The notes beneath the pieces were generated by a model, which saw only the letters and a list, made by a program, of their open reading frames with translations, was not told the origin of the DNA and did not search any database. Of a DNA stretch of 64,000 bases, positions 1 to 11,065 are shown in pieces. The translations under genes and the position numbers were made by a program. The stretch is from Arion vulgaris (taxonomy: Eukaryota > Mollusca > Gastropoda > Stylommatophora > Arionidae): the NCBI GenBank assembly GCA_020796225.1, contig CM036767.1, positions 15,158,427 through 15,222,426 of the forward strand. The letters run 5' to 3'. The number at the start of each line of letters is the position of its first letter. Within the stretch, counting starts at the first letter, position 1.

Positions 1-720
1 TTAGCCAGTCTGTCGGCATATTCATTCCCCTTGAGCTTGCAGTGTGAGGGTATCCACCTAATTACTATCCTCTCAGAATCATGGAAAAAGTTTGCTAAGG
101 CTGAACTGAGATCATTTAGCTATGTGTTCCTTTCAGATTTCAGTGCTGAGATAGTCAAAAGCACTATTTTACCATGTAATTGTTTCATATGTTGTAGTGT
201 CATTTTTGGAGCTGCATTTAGGGGCTCTATCCGCCCGAGTGGTTACCGGGGCCCAAATTTGGGGTGTAAAGAATAGAACCACTGTTACTTGCCATGCATG
301 TCGCAAGAGGCGACTAAGGAGGTTTGGCTGAAATCGGATGCACATGTCCTAAACGTGTAGAAATATATGCGTTTAGGGGCCTACCAAACCAATGTGCAAC
401 GTATACACATTCTTGGCAAAGATCAAACATATCACAAAGAGTGATTAAAATTGGTCGTAAAGAACGAACGCAAGAAGAAGAAGTAGAAGGGCTCTATCTC
501 AGCCCTGAAATTGGTGGAGAACTTACCAGTGGCCAGAGCTAAGGTTAGGTCTACTCCATTTTTAGTCGGAGGACAACTCCCTCTCTACCATTGTGACTAG
601 CATCTGTAATCGAGCCATCTGTGTATGCATGTGTCCATGCGTTCAATGGGTAGTTTTCGTGTATGTGTTTTTTTCTGCCATGAGCCTTCTCTCCAGGTCT
701 GTCTGTGTTCCCTTTTTGCC
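1..720 (-). pseudogene. LINE RNase H fragment (family R), split by a SINE
   Basis: On the reverse strand the first 60 bases read WIPSHCKLKGNEYADRLA, the C-terminal signature of retrotransposon RNase H domains, and about 590-650 reads HAYTDGSITDASHNGREG, the N-terminal DGS motif of the same domain. The two halves are separated by a SINE-B insertion at 232-488. Stops interrupt the frame, so this is a dead jockey/I-type LINE remnant that runs off the left edge of the window. Confidence 0.7.
232..488 (+). mobile_element. SINE-B copy, full length
   Basis: About 257 bp, starting CGCCCGAGTGGTTACCGGGG and ending in a GAA-rich tail. It is bounded by a perfect 10-bp target duplication GGGCTCTATC (222-231 and 489-498). 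Seven copies of this head occur in the window, on both strands. It is inserted into LINE family R. Confidence 0.85.
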
Positions 721-767
721 AATGCCACTTATTTCTTCTTAGAGCTCTGTGAGCTTGCTTGCTCAGG

Positions 768-965
768 GAGCGGAGGTGCTGTACCTGAATTCATATAACG
801 GCGAACGCAAGCAGAAGAAAGTCCTAACAAAACTTTCACCATCTTCCAAATTACATCGAGATCCTCGCCTGTGCTGCGTTGTTCGTGCACTGCTGCTGAG
901 ATATTCCTACTATCGGAGCACACATGGTTATTCACTAAAGTGCAGTGATGATTGTTTTAATTAAT
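768..965 (-). repeat. Rearranged SINE-G/SINE-H fragment
   Basis: 838-965 matches SINE-G on the reverse strand (TCGGAGCACACATGGTTA and the ATTGATTGAT-type end). 768-815 matches the SINE-H 3' tail on the forward strand (CCTGAATTCATA and GGCGAACGCAAGCAGAAG). The opposed orientations suggest a rearrangement or two insertions. Confidence 0.5.
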
Positions 966-2159
966 CAATCACGAAACTCGCCAAGATTGAGCTAAGTATC
1001 GACAATCATACCAGGTTGAGAACAGTTGATGTAAAAATCTCCCTACTCGTTACAGCAAGCTGTTGTATGAGCTGTCAGTAGTCGGATAGTCATTAGACAC
1101 CGCCATCCAATATTGACCTAACACTTTCAGTCTCGCTTCAATGAGAGACAAATTGCGTCCGGGAATGGATATCCATCGATAGGCCGTCGATTAAACAGTT
1201 GACGCAGGGTTGATAATACCCCGGATTCCCCAAAAATCTGAAACGGTCTTTGTGTATGGACTTAACGTACGCTGGCCGAGATCTCAGCCAAGAGTCCAGA
1301 CTACTTTTCTTCTAGCATCTCCGTCAGATCTGAACGGTACACAATAGAAATAATTGCACAGACTATCAGAACCAACAGCATTGAAAGTAGAGATGAAGAC
1401 ATTATTATTTGACTGGTGTCTCTAACACGCTATCACTTCTTGAAAAGCCGTTTCACTATTGGCTTTGATCAAATAGATTTGCCACTGCTGAAGTGAATCT
1501 GAGACATAGGTGATGTCATTTCTTTTTTAGCAACCAGCAACCAAGTGTCAGTCAGTCTACATTACCAATGTTGTTAAATATTTGTGAACAACCATCGTCT
1601 TTTTCGTCTTTATCCGCTTTCAGATTTCTAAGTTTATGATCCTTACTGTCGCATGTGATAACATTAGGCCGATCAACTCTCTCGCGAAATCGGAAATTCC
1701 CGTTCATGAGGGCTGAGTCTTATATATGTTTGGTACATGACCACCGGCATCATAAGACAGACTAGCTCAGGCGGAAATAAAAATTCGCGTTTAATGGGGA
1801 CTGGTTTTGTATATGTCTTATCAAAACATTTCACTGTAAGCTTTTTAATGCAATTTTACTTAATTCAGTGAGCCCAGTGTTATTTATTCATGAAAAAAAG
1901 ATTGCTGTTTTGTTGTTAAAATGAATTAGTTTATATACAACAACACTGGAATGCAAGGATCCACGTGACAGGTGTGGTCTGATTTTAGAATTTTTTTATA
2001 CTGCTCATAGAGCCAGTCGTATGTTATGCTAAAGGGATGCCACTAAAGAGCTGAATCTATATATATTATATATTTGGTAGACCTCTGTTTTAAGCTTTAT
2101 TGCAATTTTACATAATTCTATAAATCCTTTGAGTTATTTATTGATGAAATGTGTTTAAT
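966..2159. other. Intronic sequence without recognisable feature
   Basis: No open frame with family resemblance, no tRNA-like box pair and no tandem array. Base composition becomes AT-rich from about 1800 onward. Confidence 0.6.
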
Positions 2160-2262
2160 AAGTACTGTACTTTTACTTTTCTATTAATAGTAACTTTACT
2201 TTTTACTTTTCTATTAATAGTATTGTACTTTTACTTTTTCTATTAATAGTGCTGTACTTTAT
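2160..2262. repeat. Short tandem array, CTATTAATAGTA core
   Basis: About four irregular copies of a unit containing TACTTTT and CTATTAATAG. The same core recurs at 2851-2930 on the far side of the LINE fragment, so the LINE appears to have landed inside this array. Confidence 0.7.
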
Positions 2263-2270
2263 AACAACGT

Positions 2271-2850
2271 CAAACAACGGAGACACGATGAAAGAAATAA
2301 ACTTCGTATTGCTATAGCAGCTAGTGCCTTCACTAAATTAACGAATATCTGGCAATCTCAAGATCTTAGTATATGCACAAAAGTTAAATTATTTAGGTCA
2401 TGTGTGATTCCTGTACTGACCTACGGTTGTGAAAGTTGGAAATCAACAAAGAAAATTGATAAGAAACTGGACAGCTTTGAGAATAAATGTCTACGAAAAT
2501 TATTAAAAGTAAAATGGAGTGATTTCGTTTCTAACAACACAGTGAGAGATAGAACACACCAACAACCCGTATCAAATATTATAAGGAAACGAAGGTGTAA
2601 ATATTTAGGTCATGTTCTTAGAGCAGACGAAAAGAGACTAAATCGACAAGTCCTTATGTGGTCACCAATTGGGAAAAGAAAACATGGAAGACCAAAGACC
2701 ACTTTCGAAGAACCATCCAACAAGAAAGTAAACTATTGGGATGTAAAACCATACAAGATCTGCAACTGCTAGCAAAGAACCGTATCACATGGAGATCTAA
2801 AACCTCTGCCCTATGTGCCGCCTTTGGCACGAAAGAACAAACTAACTAAC
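2271..2850 (+). pseudogene. LINE 3' end, post-RT domain
   Basis: The frame reads VIPVLTYGCESWKSTKK, then CLRKLLKVKW, IIRKRRCKYLGHVLR and KRKHGRPKTT. This is the C-terminal region that follows the reverse transcriptase in RTE/BovB-like LINE polyproteins. A frameshift near 2705 moves the reading to the next frame (FRRTIQQESKLLG). The element is 5' truncated. No catalytic domain is present. Confidence 0.8.
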
Positions 2851-2930
2851 TTTTATAGCTTCTCTTGTATTAATAGTACTGTACTTTTATAGCTTCTCTT
2901 GTATTAATAGTACTGTACTTTTATAGCGTG
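2851..2930. repeat. Tandem repeat flanking the LINE fragment
   Basis: Two and a half copies of a 35-bp unit (TTATAGCTTCTCTTGTATTA and AGTACTGTAC). It shares the TATTAATAGTACTGTAC core with the array at 2160-2262. Confidence 0.7.
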
Positions 2931-3366
2931 AGCGAACAATGTACCATATCGTCATAAATACTACATTATTAGAACATACTATTATTTAAAGACAAGAAAA
3001 TTACTAACTTCGACAGATGTTAATTTAAGCTCCAGAAAAATGTCAACAATTTAGGAACAGTTAATCAGGATAATGTTAATCGCTTGTTGAAAGGAAATAA
3101 TTGTCAAGACGACAAGTACACAGCAACGCACTCCACAGTACTGTCTTGAAAATCTGAAATCAAACAATTGCAATCTGGCCATGCTGATAGAAACTAGCGA
3201 GAGCATTGCTTCCTATTGTTTAGAAATGTGGCCAGATGATATTTGACAGTTCAACCAACAACAGAACAAAAGAAAAGAGAGAGAATCAACCACAGATTTC
3301 AACTCAAGAAAATCAGGGATTAGAAGAAATGAACACATGGCATGTCATTTTCTGAAGATGACTAGC

Positions 3367-3368
<2 letters not shown>

Positions 3369-3409
<41 letters not shown>
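3369..3409. repeat. (GA)n microsatellite
   Basis: About 20 uninterrupted GA dinucleotides. The rest of 2931-3550 shows nothing recognisable. Confidence 0.95.
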
Positions 3410-3412
<3 letters not shown>

Positions 3413-3550
3413 TAGATTGAAAAAAAACAACAATAAAGAATGTAACTATTCTTTATTTATTTTATCAATCCAAAGGAGACGAGTTTTCAATGTATTATTT
3501 CAGTGCGATGTAGTTTTCTTCTTCTGCGCTCGTCTGCTATGAATTCAGGC

Positions 3551-3730
3551 GCACCCGTGTGGTGCCGGGACTCGCAAGGGGAGCAAAGAATAGTACCACT
3601 GCAATCAACACAACATGTCGTAAGAGGCGATGATGTAGGACCTAGGAAGCTACCTAGTAAATAAAAAGAATCGGAAAATCGGATGGGCTTGTAGACGCAT
3701 AACTAACACAACGTACAATCCTCATATAGT
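3551..3730 (+). mobile_element. SINE-C copy, 3' truncated
   Basis: Starts CCGTGTGGTGCCGGGACTCG and keeps the GTAAGAGGCGA word, the TAGGACCTAGGAAGCTACC segment and CGCATAACTAACACAACGTA. The GAA-rich tail seen in other copies is missing. Confidence 0.8.
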
Positions 3731-3757
3731 CAGAAAGGGTACATATTATTATCATAC

Positions 3758-6200
3758 TAGGATACAGAAAATCGAACAAGGAAGAATGGGTCTCAACAGC
3801 AACATGGGATAAAATAGAGAACAAAGGAAAGAATAATCAAAGAAAAGAGATAATGAAATGGTTACTAAGTACGAAATTACCGAGGCTAAAAGAGAAAATT
3901 GCAACATAATTTTCGCAGAAGAACAGAGAAGTTAAATCAGGAGCAAAAGCGGATAAACGGTTGCACGTTGAAAAGCTTGCAGCCGAGGCGGAAGAGACAG
4001 CCAGTAAACGTGATATTAAATCTCTGTATACGATTACCAAAAAGTTGATAGGAAACATGGTGGCAAATCAAGATCTGCCTTTAAAGGCAGGAGATGGAAA
4101 AACGATCTCTGGAGAGAAGGATAAAATCGAAAGTTGGAAAGAGCATTTTCAACAGTTATTAAATCGTCCAAGTCCAGCCGCGCTTGCTAATATTGTGGAA
4201 GCAGGAGAGGATTTGGACATAGACACCCAACCTATCTCGGAAGCAGAGGTAAAAGAGACCATTAGGGCACAGAGGAAGAATAAAGCACCAGTAAAGATGG
4301 AGTATGCCAGAAATGCTTATGGTGGAAGAAACAGAAACACCAAGACTCATTTACAAAATTCTAAATGATATATGGGATAAAAAACATAATTTCCAGAAGA
4401 ATGGAGAATAGGTTCTGTTATCAAGTTACCAAAGAAAGGGGACTTTGGATTTGCAATAACTGGAGAGGAGAATTTTAAAGTTTACTGTTATATTAACAAG
4501 TAAAATATTTAGTGAGTGATTCTTCAAAGAATAAAAGTAGCACTGGACAACAAAATTAGGATAGAACAAGCAGGTTTCAGGAAAGAACGCACAACATGAT
4601 AGAAAAACAGTTTCAGAGAAATTTGAGACAAACAAAATTAGGATAGAATAAGCAGGTTTCAGGAAAGTAGCACTGGACAACAAAATTAGGATAGAATAAG
4701 CAGGTTTCAGGAAAGTAGCACTGGACAACAAAATTAGGATAGAATAAGCAGGTTTCAGGAAAGTAGCACTGGACAACAAAATTAGGATAGAATAAGCAGG
4801 TTTCAGGAAAGTAGCACTGGACAACAAAATTAGGATAGAATAAGCAGGTTTCAGGAAAGTAGCACTGGACAACAAAATTAGGATAGAATAAGCAGGTTTC
4901 AGGAAAGTAACACTGGACAACAAAATTAGGATATAACAAGCAGGTTTCAGGAAAGGAAGATCATGCATAGACCACATTTTTACACTGTGACAGAGAGTGA
5001 AACAAAGCAGTGAATGGAATAGTTCCATCTACATGGTTTTTTGTTGACTTTAAAAAGCATTTGATAGCCTGCACAGGAATCGCTATGGGAAAATACTACG
5101 TCATTTGGAATACCAATAAAGATGGTCAGTGTAATTAAAGCATTATATACAGACTTTCAGTGTCAAGTAGTATGCAATAGCCAGCTGACAGAGTGTTTTG
5201 AGGTCAATACAGGAGTTAGACAGGTATGTATTCTTTCACCATTCCTGTTTAACCTTGCCATGAACTGGTTGATGAGAGAAACCATAAAGGATAACAACAG
5301 AGGCATTCGATGGACACTTACATCAGTTCTGGAAGATTTGAATTATGCTTTATGATATTGTTTTTGGAAGCAGATGTGAGGATGCTCAAAGAAATTAGAT
5401 ATACTTTCTAGAACAGCTCAAACAATAGAACTTAAAATAAATATAGCAAAAATGAAGGTAATGAGAAATAATCATAAATTTGAGAACCCAATTGTATTAC
5501 AAAATGAAGTCATAGAGGAAGTCCAGGATTTTGTATACCTGGGAAGTACAGTATCACAAGATGGAGATTTTGTATACATGGGAAGTACAGTATCGCAAGA
5601 TGGAGATTTGAAAGGGAAATAAGTATCGAAGAAATCGAGAGATCAGAAAAGAATGTCATCGAAAATTGCAAACAGGCCTAGACAAACTTCATGATCAAAA
5701 AATTTGGCAATACAAAAGGACTAAATCTTAGAACAAAGGCTATTAAAATATATGAGAAGTAATATACTGGAGTGCTATTATACAGTAGTGAATGCTGGAA
5801 AATGGCCCAACACAAAATACACAAGTTGGAGACATTTCAGAATAAATGTTTAAGAAGAATCCTGCAAATTGTCTGGCCAAATACCATAACAAATGTGGAG
5901 TTTTTAAAACGAACAGACTGTGCATCCTTGGAGACCATCATTAAGAGACGAAGATGTAGGTGGTTTGGACATTATGTTGTCCAGTGGGGGCATTGGCTAG
6001 AACAACTCTCAGATGGACAGCAGATATGAAGAGAAGGCCTGGACGTCCAAAGGAAACATGGAGAAGAACCGTGGAGAGGGAGAATTGAAGGAGTGTGACC
6101 TGACATAGGAAACGGTTGGTAGAAAGGCAGCAGAACGGCAACAGTGGAAGTCTCTTGTGGAAGTCCTTATGGGTGGTCAATCAGGAGAAGTTAAGAGAAT
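3758..6200 (+). pseudogene. Decayed endonuclease/RT LINE (family Q)
   Basis: The largest LINE remnant in this part of the window. In order it shows the linker region before the RT (ADKRLHVEKLAAEAEETA, LYTITKKLIGNM, WKEHFQQLLNRP), the expanded segment at 4536-4965, an FVDFKKHLIACTG-like finger region, RT motif B (GVRQVCILSPFLFNLAM), a degraded motif C region (EDLNYAL followed by a stop where family members have a YADD-type box), then KVMRNNHKFENP, DFVYLGSTVSQDGD, CLRRILQIVW, IIKRRRCRWFGH and RRPGRPKETWRRTVE. Multiple frameshifts and stops occur and the catalytic aspartates are gone. RTE/BovB-like organisation is inferred from the motif order. Confidence 0.85.
4536..4965. repeat. 48-bp minisatellite grown inside a LINE
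   Basis: Eight to nine copies of a 48-bp unit containing AAAATTAGGATAGAATAAGC and AGGTTTCAGGAAAG. In the LINE frame the unit reads EQAGFRK, a conserved RT word. The long reverse-strand reading frames here exist only because the unit length is a multiple of three. Confidence 0.95.
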
Positions 6201-6209
6201 ATAGATAGA

Positions 6210-6385
6210 CAGCAATGTAAGGTGTTTAAATTGTTCCCAAGTAAAGCAATGTAAGGTGTTTAAATTGTTCCTGAGTAAAGCAATGTAAGGTGTTTAAATT
6301 GTTCCCCAGTAAAGCAATGTGAGGTGTTTAAATTGTTCCCCAGTAAAGCAATGTAAGGTGTTTAAATTGTTCCTGAGCAAAGCAA
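6210..6385. repeat. 39-bp minisatellite
   Basis: Five copies of a unit containing AGCAATGTAAGGTGTTTAAA and TTGTTCCCCAGTAA. It lies directly at the 3' end of LINE-Q. Confidence 0.95.
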
Positions 6386-6987
6386 TCAATATGCCACATC
6401 CTAAGATGAGATATGTCTTGGAAGGAATGTTTGAAATAGTATAGACTAAAACACGAAGACCACCAAAAAGTTGCAGATCACGTTAAGAGAAACACTCAGT
6501 GCCTACATTCTTAATCCCAGATAGACCTTGACAGTTTCTAGTGACTGTACTAATCTATGTCCACAGTTGGTAGCCAATAATATTTCTAGCAGGTAAAGCT
6601 CCCTCTGACTTAACCTGTCCCAGTATTTGTGTCAAGGATTGTGTCTTATCTCTACAGCGAACACTTCAACCCCTCATCCATGTATTGACACTTCGCGCCG
6701 AAGCTCGGGACGGGGGTGATAAACCTGATATGGTAATGACACATGGTGTGGGTGACTTTTAACGGTTGCTATTGATAAGATTAATCTGGTTTTGTTCTAT
6801 TTGTTATTTTTATGACCTGATCAAGTCACCAGCATTAAGTTTATGATGCCAGATGCTGTTGAGATTTCTCTATTTAGTTTTTTGGTGACATGTTTATGAC
6901 AGATGTTAGTCTGATGATTAAGTTCACAGACGTTGCTAAGCCAAAAAGTCTGTTCATTGTGATTTTCTGCTTCCCTGTCCTGAGAAT
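6386..6987. other. Intronic sequence without recognisable feature
   Basis: No coding resemblance, tandem repeat or SINE head recognised. Confidence 0.6.
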
Positions 6988-7206
6988 CTCTGTGGATAGG
7001 TGGTTAAACTGTGTCTTTCATTCTGAAGGTTGGGAGTTCGAATCCGGACCGCGTAGTTCTGTTCGCGAGTGCCTTTTCCTGCAGCGATCTCTAGGATTGT
7101 TATAGGAGCTACGTAGTTCGTGCTTTATTTATTACTTTATACAGGTGGCGTGCCATATCTGCGGAGAGAGACCGAGCCATATGTTTAAAACCTGGTGCAA
7201 TTAAGT
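6988..7206 (+). mobile_element. SINE-A copy
   Basis: tRNA-derived head with an A-box-like TGGATAGGTGGTTAAAC and a B box GAGTTCGAATCCG, followed by a body with GAGCTACGTAGTTCGTGCTT and GGCGTGCCATATCTGCGGAG and ending AAAACCTGGTGCAATTAAGT. Other copies are at 32561 and 34645 on the reverse strand. Confidence 0.8.
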
Positions 7207-7210
7207 CAAT

Positions 7211-7464
7211 TCGTCGTCTTTAGACCCTTTGTTAACTCCTCTTTATGATCCGTATGTGATCTGAGCCTAAGAGGAATTGTACGAGTACGTTGTGCAAGTT
7301 ATGCGCCTACAAGTAGGCCAGCCCATCCGATTTCTACGTTGATGTTTATTTACTGAGGTAGCTTCCTAGGTCCTACATCAGTCGCCTCTCCCCGACATGC
7401 CTTGTAGATCACAGTGGTACTATTCCTTATTTCCATTGCGGGCCCCGGCACCACACGACCGATA
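7211..7464 (-). mobile_element. SINE-C copy
   Basis: Reverse complement of the family: TATGCGCCTACAAGTAGGCC, then TACATCAGTCGCCTCT and GGGCCCCGGCACCACACGA at its 5' end. It lies directly against SINE-A. Confidence 0.8.
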
Positions 7465-7469
7465 TCATC

Positions 7470-7560
7470 AATAAATAACCATTGACTCATAGTAATGTCC
7501 AAAATTACCGAAAACCTTGCAGTGTGCTATCAAACACTTATAAAAATCAGCCCCCATCAA
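7470..7560. repeat. Dispersed repeat J
   Basis: Contains CAATAAATAACCATTGACTC and CTTGCAGTGTGCTATCAAAC. A diverged second copy lies at about 14998-15090. Class unknown. Confidence 0.6.
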
Positions 7561-7600
7561 ACTTGAATTTTCAATTTTTCTTTTCCTGTCTAATCTAGTC

Positions 7601-7805
7601 TGCCGCCCTCCTGCCTAGCGTGTTCGTAGCGCGTTGGACTGCGGGTGACAAGCCCTCTGAGTGCTGGTTCAGTTCCGCGGGCTGGCAGAAAAAGCCACAG
7701 ATTTCCCAGATTTACGGTGTTCGTGGCACCAAACGGAAGGGTTACGATGTCCATGGCACCGAGCAGAAGAGCTGAAAGCTCAAGTGATTCTGGATCGGGG
7801 AAAAA
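7601..7805 (+). mobile_element. SINE-E copy, full length
   Basis: tRNA-like head (GTAGCGCGTTGGACTGCGGG and a B-box-like GGTTCAGTTCC), body with GGTTACGATGTCCATGGCAC, and a short A-rich 3' end. It is bounded by the target duplication AATCTAGTC (7592-7600 and 7806-7814). Confidence 0.85.
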
Positions 7806-7814
7806 AATCTAGTC

Positions 7815-8130
7815 GGCCTTATGTTACCGGGAGAGACGTCTAGACTAACGATTTATTAATCCCCTTTGTAATCTCTTTAAGAATGAGGTGAAAAAGCGTG
7901 TCTGGAAGTTAGGCCGTAGTTTACAACAGAAAAGCTGAAATACTTTGCGCCTCTATGTTTAAACATATCTAATTTCAACTTCTATTTGTTAGGGTTACGC
8001 CTTCCTGTGTTGCACAGTTGGTGTGCACATTTTACTGTTTTCTTTGTTCAATATCAGACAGACATTTGAATACGTTTCAAGACAGTAGAAATCTGTTGGA
8101 TTTTGTCTGTCGTGCGTACTCTGCGATAGC
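7815..8130. other. Intronic sequence without recognisable feature
   Basis: Nothing supported in this stretch. Confidence 0.5.
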
Positions 8131-8290
8131 ATCAGTGATTGATTGATGTATTGGTAGGAACTTCATTATTGTACTTCGGTGAAAAATCATGTTTGCTTCG
8201 ATATCTTTCTTACACAGGAAGATGTCGGCGGTAGTGGAAGAACTCCATAGCATCGACGAGTGTCCCCGATTTAATTTTGAAGATGTTGGC
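8131..8290 (+). mobile_element. SINE-G 5' part
   Basis: Shows the family start (GTGATTGATTGATGTA), TTGTACTTCGGTGAAAAATC, TCGATATCTTTCTTACACAG and CCCCGATTTAATTTTGAAG. Its 3' half has been amplified into the adjoining array. Confidence 0.75.
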
Positions 8291-8828
8291 GATATGGAAG
8301 CTTTATAGCATCGGCAGTGTCCGATTTAATTTTGAAGATGTTGGCGGTAGTGGAAGGCTTTATAGCATCGGCGAGTGTCCCCGATTTAATTTTGAAGATG
8401 TTGGCGGTAGTGGAAGAACTTTATAGCATCGGCAAGTGTCCCCGATTTAATTTTGAAGATGTTGGCGGTAGTGGAAGAACTTTATAGCATCGGCAAGTGT
8501 CCCCGATTTAATTTTGAAGATGTAGGCGGTAGTGGAAGAACTTTATAGCATCGGCGAGTGTCCCCGATTTAATTTTGAAGATGTTGGCGATAGTGGAAGA
8601 ACTTTATAGCATCGGCGAGTGTCCCCGATTTAATTTTGAAAATGTTGGCGGTAGTGGAAGAACTCCATAGCATCGGCGAGTGTCCCCGATTTAATTTTGA
8701 AGATGTAGGCGGTAGTGGAAGAACTTTATAGCATCGGCGAGTGTCCCCGATTTAATTTTGAAGATGTTGGCGGTAGTGGAAGAGCTTTATAGCATCGGCG
8801 AGGGACCCCGATTTAATTTTGAAGATGT
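8219..8828. repeat. 61-bp minisatellite derived from SINE-G
   Basis: About ten copies of a unit containing GATGTTGGCGGTAGTGGAAG, TTATAGCATCGGCGAG and CCCCGATTTAATTTTGAA. The unit equals the internal segment of SINE-G that appears once in copies at 40640 and 50945. Confidence 0.95.
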
Positions 8829-8918
8829 TGGACATTTTTGTTGTAATTTGTTTGATATGTTGTTGTAAGCGTTCATTCTTAATGTGATACATAATTGATC
8901 TTTGACAAGAACGTGTTT

Positions 8919-9005
8919 TTACGTTGTGCCAATTATGCACATATGGTGACTAGACCAGCACATCCGGTTTCTCCAGCATTTATTTACTAGGTAGCTTGCC
9001 CTAGG
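8919..9005 (-). mobile_element. SINE-C internal fragment
   Basis: Diverged match to the central region: ACGTTGTGCCAATTATGC, CCAGCACATCCGGTTTCT and TTTACTAGGTAGCTTGCC. Confidence 0.65.
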
Positions 9006-9054
9006 GTTTGCTCTTTACGATCATCTTTTGTCGTATATTTGAACTTTATGTGGT

Positions 9055-9285
9055 GGAAAATTGAGATATTTTGGACATATAAAAAGACATGAAGAGCTGG
9101 AGAAGACTATCATAGAAGGTGGCATACCGGCAAAGAGAAGAAGAGGAAGACCACAGAGAAGATGGATTCAGGATGTTACTGATGGTTTGAACATGACGGC
9201 TGTAGAGGCAGGACATCTGGCCTATGAGAGAGAGAAATTTCGGAGAACTGTTGGGATGGCAAAGTTCTGCTAGGACAAACTATGT
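9055..9285 (+). pseudogene. LINE-F 3' end, truncated
   Basis: Translates as LRYFGHIKRHEELEKTIIEG, then RRRGRPQRRWIQDVTDGLNM and YEREKFRRTVGMAKFC with a stop. This is the terminal part of a LINE polyprotein. The 3' segment after the stop is imperfectly duplicated (ACGGAGCACATCACAATG, 9290-9385). Confidence 0.8.
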
Positions 9286-9469
9286 GTGATAAAGAAAGAT
9301 CGGAGCACATCACAATGTTATTCAGCGAATCGCTAGGACAACTATGTGATGATAGAAAACGGAGCACATCACAATGTTATTCGCGAAATTCACCAACAAA
9401 GATCCAATCATTAAATAATACTAATAGCCGTGGTTCGCAAACGATGATGACAACAGTCTCAGACGTGTG

Positions 9470-10360
9470 ATGCTGCACCTATCTGGTGTGACTGTAGAGT
9501 CCAATCCTAGAAACACAATCCCCTACCACAGGTGGGACGTCAACGTTAGACATTGAGTGTTGTATGTTCTTTTTCCGCTCAACTATGCAAGCACCTCGTG
9601 TGTTGTTACAGCGCCACATTTGGCGATCTTGAGCCAGGAATTCCCAGCACGTGGTGTCTATATCGTAGCATTTCAGAGACACTTTAAGAGTGTCTTTAAA
9701 GCGTTTTTATGTCCACGAGCTGAACGTCTGCCCTTCAAGTTGCAATATATCAACTGTTTTTGTATGCGTTTATTACGGATCCGAGCAACTTGACCAGCCC
9801 ATCTCATTGGGCCTTCTGTCACAGGATGTTGACGCTTGTGAGCTTTGTTCTTATGAGGACTTCGGTATCTGGAAATTTGCCCGGCAGGTTATTTTTAGTA
9901 GTCTGCACAGACAGCTTGTTCTCTCTTCACCTTTCAACTCCCAACGGAGCACAGGTCTTCAACAAACTTCTTCCAGCTCTTCCTCTCTCCTGCCATCCCT
10001 TCCAACTCTTTCCATGTTTTACCTATCCTTTTAATATCAACCTCCAGCTCTCTTCTCAGGTCTGTCTAGGCCTCCCCTACTCCTCTTTCCCTGCGGGTTC
10101 CAAAACAGCGCCGGTCTTGCAATGTTTCCGGTCGATCTTCTCAATGTATGTCCTATCCATCGCCAGCGTCTCTTCCTTAGCTCTTTCTCCACTGGTACCT
10201 GCTTAGTTCGTTCTCTGAGTTCCTCGTTCGTAATCGTATCATACCATCTCAGTCCCTCTACTCTACGTAAACATCCATTTATGATTATCTGCAATTTTCT
10301 GGTGGTTACAGACAGCTTGTTCGATAAATCAATAAATATGAATGTATAGACGATAGTGAA
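9470..10360 (-). pseudogene. LINE-Z C-terminus with remnant zinc finger, nested LINE
   Basis: The reverse strand reads FPDTEVLIRTKLTSVNIL, then RSARGHKNAFKDTLKVSLK, WEFLAQDRQMWRCNNTRGA and finally RIGLYSHTR. This matches the known C-terminal arrangement of LINE proteins that end in a C2H2-like finger. The cysteine pair before RIGLYSH is only partly preserved (GDCVSRIGL). The element is interrupted by LINE-W at 9922-10307. The stretch 10361-10624 shows nothing recognisable. Confidence 0.7.
9922..10307 (-). pseudogene. LINE-W fragment with 15-bp target duplication
   Basis: The reverse strand encodes [40 protein letters not shown] and [16 protein letters not shown]. Perfect 15-bp direct repeats ACAGACAGCTTGTTC flank it (9907-9921 and 10308-10322), which dates the insertion after LINE-Z. 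Confidence 0.85.
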
Positions 10361-10624
10361 TATCTGGAAATTTGCAGAAGTCCTCAGAAATGTTATATGA
10401 ATAATCTTAAAATTATAACGTGATAGAATGTGCCGTTGGCGGCGAGAATGACTCGTCCAGACTAAACAGGAAGTATGATTACCATTTTTGGAGGTTTCGT
10501 AATTTGAAATGTGGAGTAGACGAGGGTAATGGAGAAATGAGTTTAATTGATGAAGTATTTTTTGCTATATGACTCATAATCGATGGAACAGTGTGATTCG
10601 ATCTAGGACTTGGAAGTTTAACTC

Positions 10625-11065
10625 ACTTTTTCATTCTTCTTCTTCGACGTCCCATCTCGATCACTTGTAAAACCACTCTGTGTGATCTGTATATGATCCA
10701 GTGGCGGCTCGTGATCATTTTTGTTGGTGGGGCCAGACATTTTTGTCCGGATAAATCATGGTTTTTGGTTACTATATTTTAATTTATAAAATATTAAATA
10801 CACGTTATACATTATTTTTGGTGGTGCCCGGCCTCACTGGTCCTTAATGACGAGCCGCCACTGATGTGATCTGAGCATAAGAGCGATTGTACATTGGGCC
10901 AGTTATGCGCCTACAAGTAGGCCAGCACATCAGATTTCTGCGACGCTTTTATTTACAATGGTAGCTTGCCTAGGCCCCTATTTCAGTCGTCTTTACGACA
11001 TGCCTTGTAGGTTGCAGTGTTACTATTATTTGCTCCTCTGAGAGCCCCGGTAACACACGGGCGGC
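10625..11065 (-). mobile_element. SINE-C copy split by a MITE
   Basis: Reverse-strand SINE-C with CTTCTTCTTCGACG tail remnant, GTTATGCGCCTACAAGTAGG and GAGCCCCGGTAACACACGGG. Interrupted by the hAT-like MITE at 10699-10863. Confidence 0.8.
10699..10863 (+). mobile_element. hAT-like MITE, copy 1
   Basis: 165 bp with 14-bp terminal inverted repeats CAGTGGCGGCTCGT / ACGAGCCGCCACTG. The 8-bp flanks are ATATGATC and ATGTGATC (one mismatch). An 8-bp duplication and CAG...CTG ends are typical of hAT superfamily elements. No transposase is encoded. Confidence 0.85.
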
